DNA from: Nocardia puris
Lineage (GTDB): Bacteria > Actinomycetota > Actinomycetes > Mycobacteriales > Mycobacteriaceae
Direction of reading: 5' to 3'
Assembly (NCBI RefSeq): GCF_003315035.1
Contig: NZ_QNRE01000004.1
Location: 496,001-560,000, forward strand
Length of the DNA stretch: 64,000 bases
Made by a program: the position numbers and the translations under genes. Position 1 is the first letter of the stretch. Each line of letters starts with the position of its first letter. Under the pieces are notes generated by a model, which worked only from the letters and a program-made list of their open reading frames with translations, ran no database searches and was not told the origin of the DNA. Shown in pieces: positions 35,695 through 48,700 of this stretch.

Positions 35695-36756
35695 ATGGTC
35701 GACATGAGTGTGGGGGTGTCGCGTGAGAGGCCGGGGACCACCGCGGCGAACGTGACGATCGGGCTGGCGGCGCTCGGCGCGCTCGCCAATCTGGTGGGCG
35801 CGCTGGTGGTGGGCGTGGGAGTCCTGCGGCACGCCGCTCGCTACGACAACTCCCTCGCCGGCATCACCGTGCTCGGCGGAGTGCTGCTCGCGTTCGCCCT
35901 CGGCTACGGCGCGCTGCTGGTCTACCGCCGTGACGAGGCCGGGCGATTCGCGATCCTGCTCGCGGCGGGAGTGTGGACGGCCGTCGGCGCGGTCGGCCTG
36001 TTCGGCGCGCTGATCGGGTACGAATCAGACTACGGCGTCCGCTGGCCCGGCTCGAGCGGATACTCCGCCGACATCGCCACCTCCACGACGGGCTTGCCCG
36101 GTGCGATCACCGCCTTGGTGCACAACGATGTGCTGCCCAACCTCACCGGACTCGTGCTGCCCGTGCTGATCCTCGTCGCGGCCGGGATCCATGCGACCGC
36201 ACTGTGGTTCGAGGACGATCCCGCGCTGGCCGCGCGACGGCGGGCGCTCGCCGCGCAGTACTCGCCGGACCAACCCCGGCCGAGCGGCGGCACCGCCATC
36301 GCGGCGGGAGTGCTCGCGGTGCTGGGCTGCCTGGCCAACGCTCTGGTCGGGGCCGGCTTCTTGATCCTCGCGCTCGCCGGTGCCGACGGGATACACCTGC
36401 GTTCGACCTACATCGTCGATTCCGACGTCTACCAGCTGGTTTTCAGCGCCTCCAGCGTCCTCGTGGCGATAGTGCTCGGCGTCGGCGGCGCGTTTCTGCT
36501 GATGCGCAGAAAGGTGGGCCGCGTCCTGGTCATCCTCGGCTGTGTGGGCGCGCTCCTGCCCAGCTCGGTCACCACGGTGATCGATGTGATCCAGCGTGGT
36601 GAACTGGGCTCGATCTCGGCGGCCACCGCCCTGGCCGCCCTCCTGTTCGCCCTCGGCTTCCCCGTTCTCACCCTCTACCTCGCCGCCCACCGCAACACCC
36701 GCCGCTGGCTCACGGCGCCCGCGCAGCCGTCAGGGGCCGAACTGCAAGGAACCTGA
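35695..36756 (+). CDS. Multi-pass membrane protein, founder of a local paralogous family
   Basis: This 353-residue protein has about eight hydrophobic segments in two similar halves. Both end in a helix-loop with charged residues (GALLVYRRDEAGRFAILL and GAFLLMRRKVGRVLVILG). The second half begins with PSGGTAIAAGVLAVLGCLAN, a pattern repeated in the next genes (GGGTAITAGILALLGC and PSGATAILASVAALVAG). I do not know its function. The ATG at 35695 follows GGAGGAGGG. The protein appears to be an internal duplication of the unit seen singly in the gene at 37100. Confidence 0.75.
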   Translation: MVDMSVGVSRERPGTTAANVTIGLAALGALANLVGALVVGVGVLRHAARYDNSLAGITVLGGVLLAFALGYGALLVYRRDEAGRFAILLAAGVWTAVGAVGLFGALIGYESDYGVRWPGSSGYSADIATSTTGLPGAITALVHNDVLPNLTGLVLPVLILVAAGIHATALWFEDDPALAARRRALAAQYSPDQPRPSGGTAIAAGVLAVLGCLANALVGAGFLILALAGADGIHLRSTYIVDSDVYQLVFSASSVLVAIVLGVGGAFLLMRRKVGRVLVILGCVGALLPSSVTTVIDVIQRGELGSISAATALAALLFALGFPVLTLYLAAHRNTRRWLTAPAQPSGAELQGT

Positions 36757-37099
36757 GCCGGCTCCCGGGGCCCGCCTCGGGCACGTCGCTCCACCCATCT
36801 CCGGCTTTCCCCCACCGACACTTTCGTGCTGGTGATGCTGCGGTCCACCCTGGGGTGAACGCGCGCACCGCGCCGGCTCCCGAGTAGGTGGTCGGCGTGG
36901 GCCGACGACGTCGACCTGGGCGGGGGTGCGCGGCCGGGCCGTGGTGGGCAGGTCAGCGAGGTGGGCGCAGGCACCAGAGCGCCGGGGACGCGAGGGAGGT
37001 TTCGGTCGCCGCAATGCCGGGCGTACTTCCGGGCCCCGCACGTCGGCCCCGTGGCGGTAGAGTCACGCGCGGAGGAGATCTGCGACGGGGGAGGGTGTC
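36757..37099. other. Intergenic region without a supportable gene
   Basis: About 343 bases between two paralogous membrane-protein genes. The frames here are shadows with no recognisable product. The only clear element is the GGGGAGGG ribosome-binding site just before the start at 37100. Confidence 0.5.
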
Positions 37100-37723
37100 A
37101 TGTATCCGGGATATCCCGCGCCGAACGGTTATGCGCCGTACGGGAACACGCGGCCGCCAGGTGGTGGGACGGCGATCACCGCCGGGATTCTGGCGTTGCT
37201 CGGGTGCGTGGCGGGTGTCGTCGGCCTGATTTCGGGCGTGGTCGCGGTGGTCGATTTCCACGACTACAACGACGTGTTCAACGATTCCGTCTACAGCGGG
37301 TTCGAGTACGAGATGTTCCTGTACGCGCGCATCGGTTGCCTGGCGATCCTCGCGCCACTACTGGGGATCGGCGGCGTCATGCTGCTGATGCGCCGTCGCG
37401 CGGGCCGTTCGATGGTCATCATCGGCTGCCTGGTCGCCATCGTCCTGAGCATCGGCAGCCTGGTGACGAACGGCGCGCTGCTCGGCAGCATAGGCGCGCT
37501 GGACGGCCGGACCGCGGGCGTCTCGTTGCTCGGCACCGTCGTCGGCCTGATCTTCCCGGTCACCACCCTGATCCTCGCCGCCGTCGGCGCGACCGTCCGC
37601 TGGATCGACGCCCGCGCCACCACCTCGGCCCCCGCCTACGGTTACCCGCCCAACCCGTACGGCCAGCCGAACCCGTACGCCCAACCCAACCCCTACGGCC
37701 AGCCGCAGTACCCGCCGTATTGA
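37100..37723 (+). CDS. Four-helix membrane protein with Tyr/Pro-rich tails
   Basis: This 207-residue protein has a short Tyr/Pro-rich N-terminus (YPGYPAPNGYAPYG) and helices beginning GGGTAITAGILALLGC. An extracellular loop rich in Asp, Tyr and Phe follows, then a GIGGVMLLMRRRAGRSMVIIG hairpin in the shared family pattern. The C-terminal tail has repeats of the form NPYGQP. It is a single-unit paralogue of the preceding gene. Pro/Tyr-rich cytoplasmic tails are common in actinobacterial envelope proteins, and their partners are unknown. Confidence 0.8.
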   Translation: MYPGYPAPNGYAPYGNTRPPGGGTAITAGILALLGCVAGVVGLISGVVAVVDFHDYNDVFNDSVYSGFEYEMFLYARIGCLAILAPLLGIGGVMLLMRRRAGRSMVIIGCLVAIVLSIGSLVTNGALLGSIGALDGRTAGVSLLGTVVGLIFPVTTLILAAVGATVRWIDARATTSAPAYGYPPNPYGQPNPYAQPNPYGQPQYPPY

Positions 37724-37738
37724 TGCCGAAAGCCAGTC

Positions 37739-37993
37739 ATGGCGCTGGTGCTCGCCACCGGCGCCATTCTCCTGCTCGCGCGCCGCCTCGCCGGCCGGGT
37801 GGTCCTGCCGATCGGCTGCGCCATCGCGGTGATCCTCGGCATCGCGAACATCGTGACCCGCTGGTCGGATTCCTACCTCGCGACGGTCTACGGAGTCGTC
37901 ATGATCGCCGTCCCCCTCGCCCTGGCGGTCTTCGCCCTCCTGGAACCCACCGCCCGCTGGCTCCGCACCCGCCCGGTTCCGCAGGCCCGTTAG
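37739..37993 (+). pseudogene. C-terminal fragment of a paralogous membrane protein
   Basis: An 84-codon frame matches only the last two helices of the neighbouring family: GAILLLARRLAGRVVLPIGC corresponds to the GAFLLMRRKVGRVLVILG hairpin, and TARWLR to the final segment. The N-terminal half and Tyr/Pro-rich tail are missing. It lies 15 bases after an intact copy. It is probably a deletion remnant, although it begins with an ATG and could be translated. Confidence 0.6.
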
Positions 37994-38024
37994 CGCCGAA
38001 TTCCGCACAGCGAAGGGACATTCG

Positions 38025-38330
38025 ATGAGCTACCCGCAGATGCCACACGGCGGCGCGCAACCGGGACAGCAGCCCTATCCGCAGCCCGGTGCGAACGGGC
38101 AGTTCGCCTTTCAGCCGGGGTATGCGCCACCGCCACAGGGGCAGCAGATGTACGGGCGCCCGCCCGGCCCGCGCCCGAGCGGGGCGACGGCGATCCTGGC
38201 GTCCGTCGCGGCCCTGGTGGCCGGGTAGTTCCTCGTCGCGTCGGCGGCGGGCGGCGTATTCATGTGGCGCCACGACTATTCGAGCTTCCTGTACTACCGC
38301 ACGCCGCCGTGGCCGTACTCCGTACTCCTG
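38025..38330 (+). pseudogene. N-terminal fragment of a paralogous membrane protein with an amber stop
   Basis: An intact start (after GAAGGGACA) and a Pro/Gln/Gly-rich N-terminus lead into PSGATAILASVAALVAG, the family's first helix, where TAG at 38226-38228 stops it. The same frame continues with FLVASAAGGVFMWRHDYSSF and a Tyr/Pro-rich loop before homology is lost near 38330 at the border of a TetR fragment. This is a decayed copy. Confidence 0.65.
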
Positions 38331-38573
38331 GGCGCGCGCGATGGCGGGGCTGGGCGCGGCGCGCAGTGCGAGATCGCTGAGCAGCCGGTCGGAAGCCTGT
38401 AGCTCGCAGATCTTTTCGACCAGGTAGACGAACGCGTCCCACGGGTCGCCGAGGGTGAGCGCGTCCTCGGCGATGCGGCTGCCCGCCTCGACGCGGTCGG
38501 AGACGGCGGCGGCGATCAGGTCGTCGCGGGTGGGGAACCGGTTGTAGAGGGTGCCGATGGCCACGCCCGCGCG
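38331..38573 (-). pseudogene. TetR-family regulator fragment, truncated at both ends
   Basis: On the minus strand RAGVAIGTLYNRFPTRDDLI is the second half of a TetR helix-turn-helix, followed by helices ending SPAIARAQ. The first helices of the DNA-binding domain are absent at one end, and the C-terminal ligand domain stops abruptly at the other. Both borders coincide with fragments of unrelated genes. It cannot make a working repressor. Confidence 0.7.
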
Positions 38574-38826
38574 TGGCTCCGGCGCACTGCTGTTCTCCTC
38601 CGGCCACTCCGAACGCCACTTCCAGCCCTACCTCGCCAACTTCGGCGTGGCGCTCGGCGCGCTGATCGGCAACAGCAAGGCCGAACGCATCGTGGACGAG
38701 AACCCCGAAGCGGTACCGCCGGGTCTCGTCCTCCCGCGCATCACCAATGCCGAAGTGGGCGAACGCTATTGGCGGCTGTATACCGAACGCGACACGGTGG
38801 AACTCGACGTCGGCTTCCCGGCGTGA
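38574..38826 (+). pseudogene. C-terminal fragment of an unrecognised gene
   Basis: A plus-strand frame beginning at the TetR border encodes about 80 residues (SGALLFSSGHSERHFQPYLA, then a KAERIVDENPEAVPPG segment) and ends at 38824-38826. It lacks a credible ribosome site and start, so it is probably the 3' part of a gene whose 5' part was deleted when the TetR fragment was joined. I do not recognise the family. Confidence 0.5.
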
Positions 38827-38908
38827 CGGGTCGGCCTGCGCGCTCACCGGCAGTTCCGCACGCGAAAACGCCGGGCCGAGAACAAGTCTCGACCCGGCGC
38901 TCTCCCGA

Positions 38909-40126
38909 TCAGGCCGCGCACATGGACTGCATGACACCCTTCAGCACCGGCGCGCCGTACGTCGTCGGCGCGAACGCCAGCGTCTGGATGATCGACAGCG
39001 GCGTCGTCACCGCCGACCCCACCCCGGTGAACCCGAGCGCGGTGTTCCCGGCGGTGAGCAGCAGGCTGGTCACGTCCAGGCTCAGTGTCGCCAGGTCGAA
39101 GGCGTGCTCCACCTCGATGTCGGCCAGCGGCACGGTGTTCAGCGCGCGCCCCTCGTAGATGCTGAACCCGAGGTTGGTGAGGAAGGTCAGCGGGCCGTAG
39201 TCGATGGCGTGCACGAGCGGTCCGAGTTCCTCGGTGCGCCGCATCAGCATCAGTTCGGCCACGCGGTTGTCGCGCAGGAAGGCCTGGAGCGAGTCGGCGG
39301 CGGCGTGCATCGCCGGCCGGTCCAGCGGCAGCCCGGCGGTGTCGAGGAAGGTCCTGGTGCGTTCGACCAGTTCGCGGGTGGTGAGGTCGGCGACGGGCGT
39401 GCAGGTGCCGTCGGCGAGCACCACCGAATTGGCCAGGTCGATGAGCGGCTGCGGCAAGACGACGTGCCCGATCGGCGGCTGCTCCAGCTCGAGCGCCGGA
39501 TACACCCCCGGTGCGGTGCAGGTGGTGGCGACGGCGTTCTGGATCTGTCGCGCGACGGCCTTCACACCATTGAACATCGCGCCCACGATCGGCTTGAGGA
39601 AGAAGCCCACCGTCGGCACCAGGCTGGCGGCCAGCTGCGCGGGGATCTTCACGATCCGGGTGGCCAGGATGAACACCTCGACGACGTCGTTGACGGTGAG
39701 TTCGGAGATCGACACGGTCTCGTGCACGCGTCCGGTGCGCACCGCGTCCAGGCCGTTCACCAGGTAGGTGACGATCGGGTCGTCCAGGAACTCGAGCCGC
39801 TCACCGACCTGTTCGGGCAGTTTGGGCAGTCCGTCGCGGTGCACCCGCAGCGATGCGACGGCCAGGCGGAAGTCCTGCACCTGCCGGTCGTAGTCGGCGA
39901 GTTGCGCGGGCGGGACCGCGGTGCGGACGGCGCTCGCGGCGGCGGTGACCACGTCGTCGAACGTCGGCGCGCCCGGCAGGCACGGGCCCGCGGCGCCGGC
40001 GACGGGCGTCGCGGCGAGGGTCTGGGGTGTGGCGTTCGCGGTGGCCGGAACGAGGACTCCGGTACCGAGAACGGCGCACAGCGCGACGGCCGCCGTCAGC
40101 GGGGCCAGGAGGCGCGGGATTCGCAT
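38909..40126 (-). CDS. Secreted protein of unknown function
   Basis: This 405-residue protein has a signal peptide (RIPRLLAPLTAAVALCAVLG, cleavage probably after TANA). The mature part is mostly helical with four cysteines that could form disulfides (for example CLPG and the terminal MCAA). Hydrophobic stretches such as FILATRIVKIPAQLAASLVP occur in it. I do not recognise the family. The ATG at 40126 was chosen over a TTG at 40171 because the signal peptide begins there. It is divergent from glf, so an envelope role is possible. Confidence 0.7.
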   Translation of the reverse strand: MRIPRLLAPLTAAVALCAVLGTGVLVPATANATPQTLAATPVAGAAGPCLPGAPTFDDVVTAAASAVRTAVPPAQLADYDRQVQDFRLAVASLRVHRDGLPKLPEQVGERLEFLDDPIVTYLVNGLDAVRTGRVHETVSISELTVNDVVEVFILATRIVKIPAQLAASLVPTVGFFLKPIVGAMFNGVKAVARQIQNAVATTCTAPGVYPALELEQPPIGHVVLPQPLIDLANSVVLADGTCTPVADLTTRELVERTRTFLDTAGLPLDRPAMHAAADSLQAFLRDNRVAELMLMRRTEELGPLVHAIDYGPLTFLTNLGFSIYEGRALNTVPLADIEVEHAFDLATLSLDVTSLLLTAGNTALGFTGVGSAVTTPLSIIQTLAFAPTTYGAPVLKGVMQSMCAA

Positions 40127-40143
40127 GGGCGTACTCCGGGTGA

Positions 40144-43546
<3,403 letters not shown>

Positions 43547-43550
<4 letters not shown>

Positions 43551-44107
43551 ACGCGGTCAACCCCAGCCTGCGCGATTCGGCCACCCGGCCGCCCGAGGTC
43601 GCGGTCCTCAACGCCGTGCAGTCCACGATCGGCGCCAACCCGGCGGTGGTGTCGGCGGCGCGCGGCATGTCCCATTTCGGTGAGCACGCGCTGGGCTGGG
43701 TCGGCATCGCGGCCGCGGGCTGGCTGGTCGACAAGCCGCGCAGGCGGCAGTGGGCCGGGGTCGCGGTGGGCGCGGTGGGCGCGCACGCGGCCTCCATCGT
43801 CATCAAGCGGATCGTGCGGCGCCCGCGCCCCAACGATCCGTCGGTGCAGGTCAACGTGGGGACGCCGAGCAAACTGAGCTTCCCGTCCTCGCACGCCACC
43901 TCCACCACGGCGGCGGCCGTGTTGCTCGGCAGGCTCACCGGGCTACCCTTGCCTGCGGTACTCGTCCCGCCGATGCTGCTCTCCCGCGTCGTGCTCGGCG
44001 TGCACTACCCCTCGGACGTGCTCGCCGGTTCCGCGCTCGGCGCCGCGTCGGCCGCCGCCGTGCTCGCCGCCGAGAAACGGTATGAGCGCAAGGGCGGAGG
44101 CAGGTAG
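43547..44107 (+). CDS. PAP2 phosphatase, probable decaprenyl-phosphoryl-5-phosphoribose phosphatase
   Basis: This 186-residue membrane protein has the three PAP2 motifs: KRIVRRPRP, FPSSHATS and SRVVLGVHYPSD. In mycobacteria the equivalent gene (Rv3807c, from memory) lies between glfT2 and ubiA. It is thought to remove the 5-phosphate from decaprenyl-phosphoryl-phosphoribose, the UbiA product. The GTG start overlaps the glfT2 stop by four bases, so the genes are translationally coupled. Position and motifs support the assignment; activity is not proven by sequence. Confidence 0.88.
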
Positions 44108-44171
44108 TTTGCGTAACGACGTGGCGGCGGGGGATGAGCACCGCACATCGAACACAGAAAAGGTCTTGGAC

Positions 44172-45098
44172 ATGAGTGAAGAGCCGACCGGCGCCGACCT
44201 GGCCGAGGCCGTCGTCAAGGGCCCGCCCAAGACCCTGGTCGGCGGACTCGTCAAGGCCGTCCGCCCGCGCCAGTGGGTCAAGAACGTCTTGGTGCTGGCC
44301 GCGCCGCTGGCCGCGGGCTCGGTCACCGAGATCGACGTGCTGGCCAACGTGGGCGTCGCCTTCGTGGTGTTCTGCATGGCCGCCTCGGGCATCTACCTGG
44401 TGAACGACGCCATGGACGTGGAGGCCGACCGGGCGCACCCGACCAAGCGCTACCGCCCCATCGCGGCGGGCGTGGTGCCGGTCAACCTGGCCTACGGCCT
44501 GGCGGCGATCCTGCTCACCGCCTCCATCCTCGGCTCGTTCCTGGCCTCCTGGCAGCTGGCGGTGGTGATGGCGGTCTACATCGTCATCCAGCTGGCCTAC
44601 TGCTTCGGGCTCAAGCACCAGGCCGTGCTCGACATCTGCATCGTCTCCTCGGGCTTCCTGCTGCGCGCCGTGGCCGGTGGCGCGGCCGCCTCGATCCCGC
44701 TCTCGCAGTGGTTCCTGCTGATCATGGCGTTCGGTTCGCTGTTCATGGCGGCGGGCAAGCGCTACGCCGAGCTGCAGATCGCGCTGGGCACCGGCGCCAA
44801 GATCCGCAAGTCGCTCGAGTACTACACACCGACCTACCTGCGCTTCATCTGGACGCTCGCGGCCACCGCGGTCGTGGTGTTCTACGGCCTGTGGGCGTTC
44901 GAACAGGACGAGAAGAACGACACCACCTGGTTCGCGATCTCGATGATCCCGTTTACCATCGCAATCCTGCGTTACGCGGTCGACGTCGACGGTGGCGAGG
45001 CCGGAGAACCCGAAGAGATCGCGCTGGGGGATCGCGTCCTCCAGTTCCTCGCAATCGCCTGGATCGGAGCGGTAGGTGTCGCTGTCTATCTCACCTGA
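44172..45098 (+). CDS. ubiA: Decaprenyl-phosphate phosphoribosyltransferase (UbiA family)
   Basis: This 308-residue integral membrane prenyltransferase moves phosphoribose from PRPP to decaprenyl phosphate, the committed step to the arabinose donor. RPRQWVKNVLVLAAP opens the first helix. The metal-binding NDAMDVEAD and the second Asp-rich region after VYIVIQLAYCFGLKH are present. About nine helices are predicted. The ATG at 44172 follows AAAAGG, and an upstream in-frame extension is possible. The 3' end overlaps aftB by 23 bases. Confidence 0.95.
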   Translation: MSEEPTGADLAEAVVKGPPKTLVGGLVKAVRPRQWVKNVLVLAAPLAAGSVTEIDVLANVGVAFVVFCMAASGIYLVNDAMDVEADRAHPTKRYRPIAAGVVPVNLAYGLAAILLTASILGSFLASWQLAVVMAVYIVIQLAYCFGLKHQAVLDICIVSSGFLLRAVAGGAAASIPLSQWFLLIMAFGSLFMAAGKRYAELQIALGTGAKIRKSLEYYTPTYLRFIWTLAATAVVVFYGLWAFEQDEKNDTTWFAISMIPFTIAILRYAVDVDGGEAGEPEEIALGDRVLQFLAIAWIGAVGVAVYLT

Positions 45099-47022
45099 CG
45101 AAATGCTGGTAGAGGGAGCGGAGCGAACTGAAGACGAGTCCGAACGTCCCGCCCACGCGCGGGACCGTTCGGCCCTGTCGCTACGCCTGTCCCGCGCCAC
45201 GTTCGTCGGTGGGATCGCGCTCACCGTCGCACTGTTCGCGGCGGGCGCCTGGAGCAGGCGCTGGATCGCCGATGACGGCCTGATCGTCCTGCGCACCGTG
45301 CGCAATCTGCTGGCGGGCAACGGCCCGGTCTTCAACGCCGACGAGCGTGTCGAGGCCAACACCAGCGCCGCCTGGACCTATATCGTCTGGTTCTTCTCCT
45401 GGCTCACCCAGATCCGGCTCGAGTACGTGGTGCTCGGCGTCGCGCTGACGCTCTCGCTGGCCGCGATGGTGTTCGCGATGCTGGGCTCGGCGCGCCTGTG
45501 GGGCGGTACGTCCACGGCGCTGCTGCTACCCGCGGGCGTGCTCGTCTACATCGCGGTGCCCCCTGCGCGCGACTACGCCACCTCCGGCCTGGAGAGCGGG
45601 CTGGTGATCTTCTGGATCGCCGTGCTGTGGTGGCTGCTCATGCGGTGGGCGCAGGCCGATCGCGTGCGCGTGCCCGAACTGCTGGGCCTGGTGTTCTTCG
45701 CCGGGCTCGCGCCGCTGATCCGGCCGGAGATGGCGCTGGTCGGCGCGCTCGCTCTGCTGATGATCTTCCTCGCGCCGATGCCCGAGGCCCGGTTCTCGCC
45801 CACGGTGCTGCGGGTGCTGATCGTGGCGGCGGCCGGACTGCTGCCGATGGGTTACCAGATCTGGCGCATGGGCTACTACGGCCTGCCCTACCCGAACACG
45901 GCCGTCGCCAAGGACGCGGGCGGCGCGAAATGGGAGCAGGGCTTCACCTACCTGTGGGACTTGGTCGGCCCCTACTACCTGTGGGTGCCACTGCTGGTGC
46001 TGCTGATCGGCGGTGTGTTCGCGGGCCGTTCCGGCCTGGTGCGCCCGTCCCCGCGCAAGCTGGACGGCTGGTCGGTGCGCGGGCTGCGCGCCTGGCTGCG
46101 CTCGCCCGCCGCGGTGGTCACGCTGGTGCTGTTCAGCGGGTTCGTGCTCACGATCTACGCGCTGCGCGTGGGCGGCGACTTCATGCACGGGCGGATGCTG
46201 CTCTCGCAGCTGTTCCTGTTGCTGCTGCCCGTCGCGGTGCTGCCGGTGCGGGTGCCCCGCGAGGGGCTGCGCGCGGTGGGCAAGCCGCTCGCGGTCGTCG
46301 CGGTGGCCTGGCTGGCCGCGATGGCGTGGGCGGTCGTCGCCTCGGGCACCACGGCCATCACCAACGGCACCAAGATCAGCTCCTCGGGCATCGTGGACGA
46401 GCGGGTGTTCTACGTGCTCAACACCGGGCACGACCACCCGATCCGCGCCGAGGACTACCTCGACTACGCGCGCATGCGGCCCATGGTCGAGGCCATCGCG
46501 AACACCCCCGACGGCGGTCTGCTGCTGAACTCGCCCTCGTTCATGATGTGGTACATCGCCCCGCCGCCCCAGCCGATCCCCGAGGGCGGCGCCGGGCACA
46601 CCGTGTACTTCCTGAACCTGGGCATGACCAGCATGAACGTGCCGCTGGACGTGCGCGTCATCGATCCGATGGGCCTGGCCTACCCGCTGGCCGCGCACAG
46701 CGACCGGCTCGCCGACGGCCGCATCGGCCACGACAAGAGCCTGTTCCCGGACTGGGTGATCGTGGACACGGGCATGGTCGATCGCAAGCCGTGGATGCCG
46801 TGGTACCTGGACGAGGACTGGGTCACCCAGGCCCGCGCGGCCATGGGCTGCCCCGACACCCAGGCGCTGCTGATCTCCTCGCGGGAGCCGCTGACCTTCG
46901 AACGGTTCCGGCACAATTTCCGCAACGCGCTGAATTTCGCGAGCTACCGCATCGACCGGGTGCCCAAGTACGAGATCCAGCGCTGCGGGCTGGTCGATCC
47001 GATCCCGCAACCGCCGCGCTGA
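45076..47022 (+). CDS. aftB: Terminal beta-(1,2)-arabinofuranosyltransferase
   Basis: This 648-residue polytopic GT-C type enzyme caps arabinan chains with beta-1,2-arabinofuranose from decaprenyl-phosphoryl-arabinose outside the membrane. A cytoplasmic N-terminal tail of about 40 residues precedes the first helix. The first external loop has WIADDGLIVLRTVRNLLAG with the conserved acidic pair. About ten helices follow, then a soluble C-terminal domain from about residue 430. The gene order matches mycobacterial Rv3805c. The GTG start lies inside the ubiA 3' end, so translation is coupled. Confidence 0.93.
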   Translation: MSLSISPDEMLVEGAERTEDESERPAHARDRSALSLRLSRATFVGGIALTVALFAAGAWSRRWIADDGLIVLRTVRNLLAGNGPVFNADERVEANTSAAWTYIVWFFSWLTQIRLEYVVLGVALTLSLAAMVFAMLGSARLWGGTSTALLLPAGVLVYIAVPPARDYATSGLESGLVIFWIAVLWWLLMRWAQADRVRVPELLGLVFFAGLAPLIRPEMALVGALALLMIFLAPMPEARFSPTVLRVLIVAAAGLLPMGYQIWRMGYYGLPYPNTAVAKDAGGAKWEQGFTYLWDLVGPYYLWVPLLVLLIGGVFAGRSGLVRPSPRKLDGWSVRGLRAWLRSPAAVVTLVLFSGFVLTIYALRVGGDFMHGRMLLSQLFLLLLPVAVLPVRVPREGLRAVGKPLAVVAVAWLAAMAWAVVASGTTAITNGTKISSSGIVDERVFYVLNTGHDHPIRAEDYLDYARMRPMVEAIANTPDGGLLLNSPSFMMWYIAPPPQPIPEGGAGHTVYFLNLGMTSMNVPLDVRVIDPMGLAYPLAAHSDRLADGRIGHDKSLFPDWVIVDTGMVDRKPWMPWYLDEDWVTQARAAMGCPDTQALLISSREPLTFERFRHNFRNALNFASYRIDRVPKYEIQRCGLVDPIPQPPR

Positions 47023-47252
47023 TCCGCGCCCCACGTGTCACACTGGTCGCACGAATCGCGGGGAGTCTCTTTGGACATCTCTACAAAAGTGGTGTGCGCC
47101 GCTTTATATCGGTTTGATAACGCCCTCGCATCGATGGCGGGTTAGGCTCAGGCGGCGCATCCGCGGGGAGGTGCACTCGTCATGGAGAGATCCGGCGGAA
47201 CCCGTCGGCGCGGCCGCGTGCGGCCGCATGAAGGAAAGGCCGTAACGAACAC

Positions 47253-48338
47253 ATGCGAGGCGTGATCGGGCGTGGCGCGCGGACACAACGTTCGCGCGCC
47301 GGTAGAGCCCGTGACTGGATCAAGAAGTCGGTGCTGGTGTCACTGGCCGTCGTACTGCCGCTGGGAGCGACGGTCGCGGGTCAGGGAGCCACGGCATCGG
47401 CGGCGTTCAACCCCGACGGATTCGACTTCTGGGTCGACTCCAGCATGGGACCCATCAAGTCGCGGATCTTCCGCGCGGCCGACGGCAACACCAACCGCGT
47501 CGTGTACGCCCTGGACGGCATGCGCGCCCGCGGCGACCTGAACGGCTGGGAGATCGACACCGAGGTCGCCCGCGAGCTGGCCAAGTGGAACATCAACGTG
47601 GTCATGCCGGTCGGCGGCCCGTCCAGCTTCTACGCGGACTGGAACGCCCCGAGCACCTTCCTCGGCATCCCCACCGGTTCCGGCCCGTCCGGGTCGTCGG
47701 CGGGTTCGTCGATGACCGGATCGTCGGGCTGGCAGGAGACCCTGGGCAAGGTCAACACCTACAAGTGGGAGACCTTCCTGACCCAGAACCTGAAGAACGC
47801 GCTGCGTGACCGGCTGGGCTTCAGCTCCACCCGCAACGGCGTGTTCGGCCTGTCGATGGGCGGCAGCGCGGCGCTCACGCTGGCCGCGTACCACCCGCAG
47901 CAGTTCAGCTTCGCCGGCGCGTTCTCCGGCTACCTGAACATCTCGGCCCCCGGTATGCGCGAGGCCCTGCGCCTGGCGATGATCAGCGCGGGCGGCTACA
48001 ACATCGACGCGATGGCCCCGCCGTGGGGTCCGCAGTGGCTGCGCATGGACCCGTTCGTCTTCGCGCCGCGCCTGAAGGCCAATAACACCCGCCTGTGGGT
48101 CGCCGCTGGCAGCGGTCTGCCCTCCGGTGGCGACATCGGCTCGCCGATGGACGTGGTGCAGGGCGTGCCGCTGGAACTGCTGGCCCACGTCAACACCCGC
48201 GCGTTCCAGGTCCGCATGGCGACCCTGGGCGCGAACAACGTGACCTACAGCTTCCCGCCCACCGGTATCCATAACTGGCGGAACTGGGAGTCCGAGGTCT
48301 ACCGCATGATCCCGGACATGTCGGCCAATATCGGCTGA
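47253..48338 (+). CDS. Mycolyltransferase (antigen 85 family), array copy 1
   Basis: This 361-residue secreted esterase transfers mycolates from trehalose monomycolate to arabinan or trehalose. The signal peptide ends near TASA. The triad is Ser201 (GLSMGGSAAL), a Glu in PLELLAHVNTRAFQ and His340 (GIHNW). The start FDFWVDSSMGPIKSRIFRAA in two parts is shared with copies 2 and 3. A Gly/Ser-rich insert (GPSGSSAGSSMTGSSG) lies before the KWETFLTQNL segment. It begins 230 bases after aftB behind A/T-rich promoter-like sequence and is followed by a terminator. Confidence 0.95.
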   Translation: MRGVIGRGARTQRSRAGRARDWIKKSVLVSLAVVLPLGATVAGQGATASAAFNPDGFDFWVDSSMGPIKSRIFRAADGNTNRVVYALDGMRARGDLNGWEIDTEVARELAKWNINVVMPVGGPSSFYADWNAPSTFLGIPTGSGPSGSSAGSSMTGSSGWQETLGKVNTYKWETFLTQNLKNALRDRLGFSSTRNGVFGLSMGGSAALTLAAYHPQQFSFAGAFSGYLNISAPGMREALRLAMISAGGYNIDAMAPPWGPQWLRMDPFVFAPRLKANNTRLWVAAGSGLPSGGDIGSPMDVVQGVPLELLAHVNTRAFQVRMATLGANNVTYSFPPTGIHNWRNWESEVYRMIPDMSANIG

Positions 48339-48416
48339 CCCTGGTCACGTAGCGCGGCGTCGCCGCGCGGGCTTGTGTGCCCGCCGCGACGACGCCGCCG
48401 GGCCGAGTCCCGAGAG

Positions 48417-48449
48417 AACCGCCCGCGCGCTCGCGCCGGGCGGTTTTTT
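48417..48449 (+). terminator. Rho-independent terminator after mycolyltransferase 1
   Basis: AACCGCCCG pairs with CGGGCGGTT across an 11-base loop and runs into six T residues. It lies about 80 bases after the stop codon. The rest of the 362-base gap (48339-48700) holds no supportable gene. Confidence 0.85.
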
Positions 48450-48700
48450 CGTGCCCCGACCGGGGCATCCACCCGCACCCGCGACAACGAATGCGAGGTG
48501 GGGGACCGCGAATCCTTGTGCCGTGGATCACTATCCAGCAACATGGAGGCATTCGTTCCCGATTCATACACAGAGAGCATGCACTGAGGTCGAAACGTCC
48601 GGTTCTGCGCCGGACGGGCGATCTTCGTGCCCGATGAGGGGGCCGGTGATGTTGCCTGCTATTTGCCATTCGCCGGCCGCTGAAGGAGAGGTCGAGTCGA

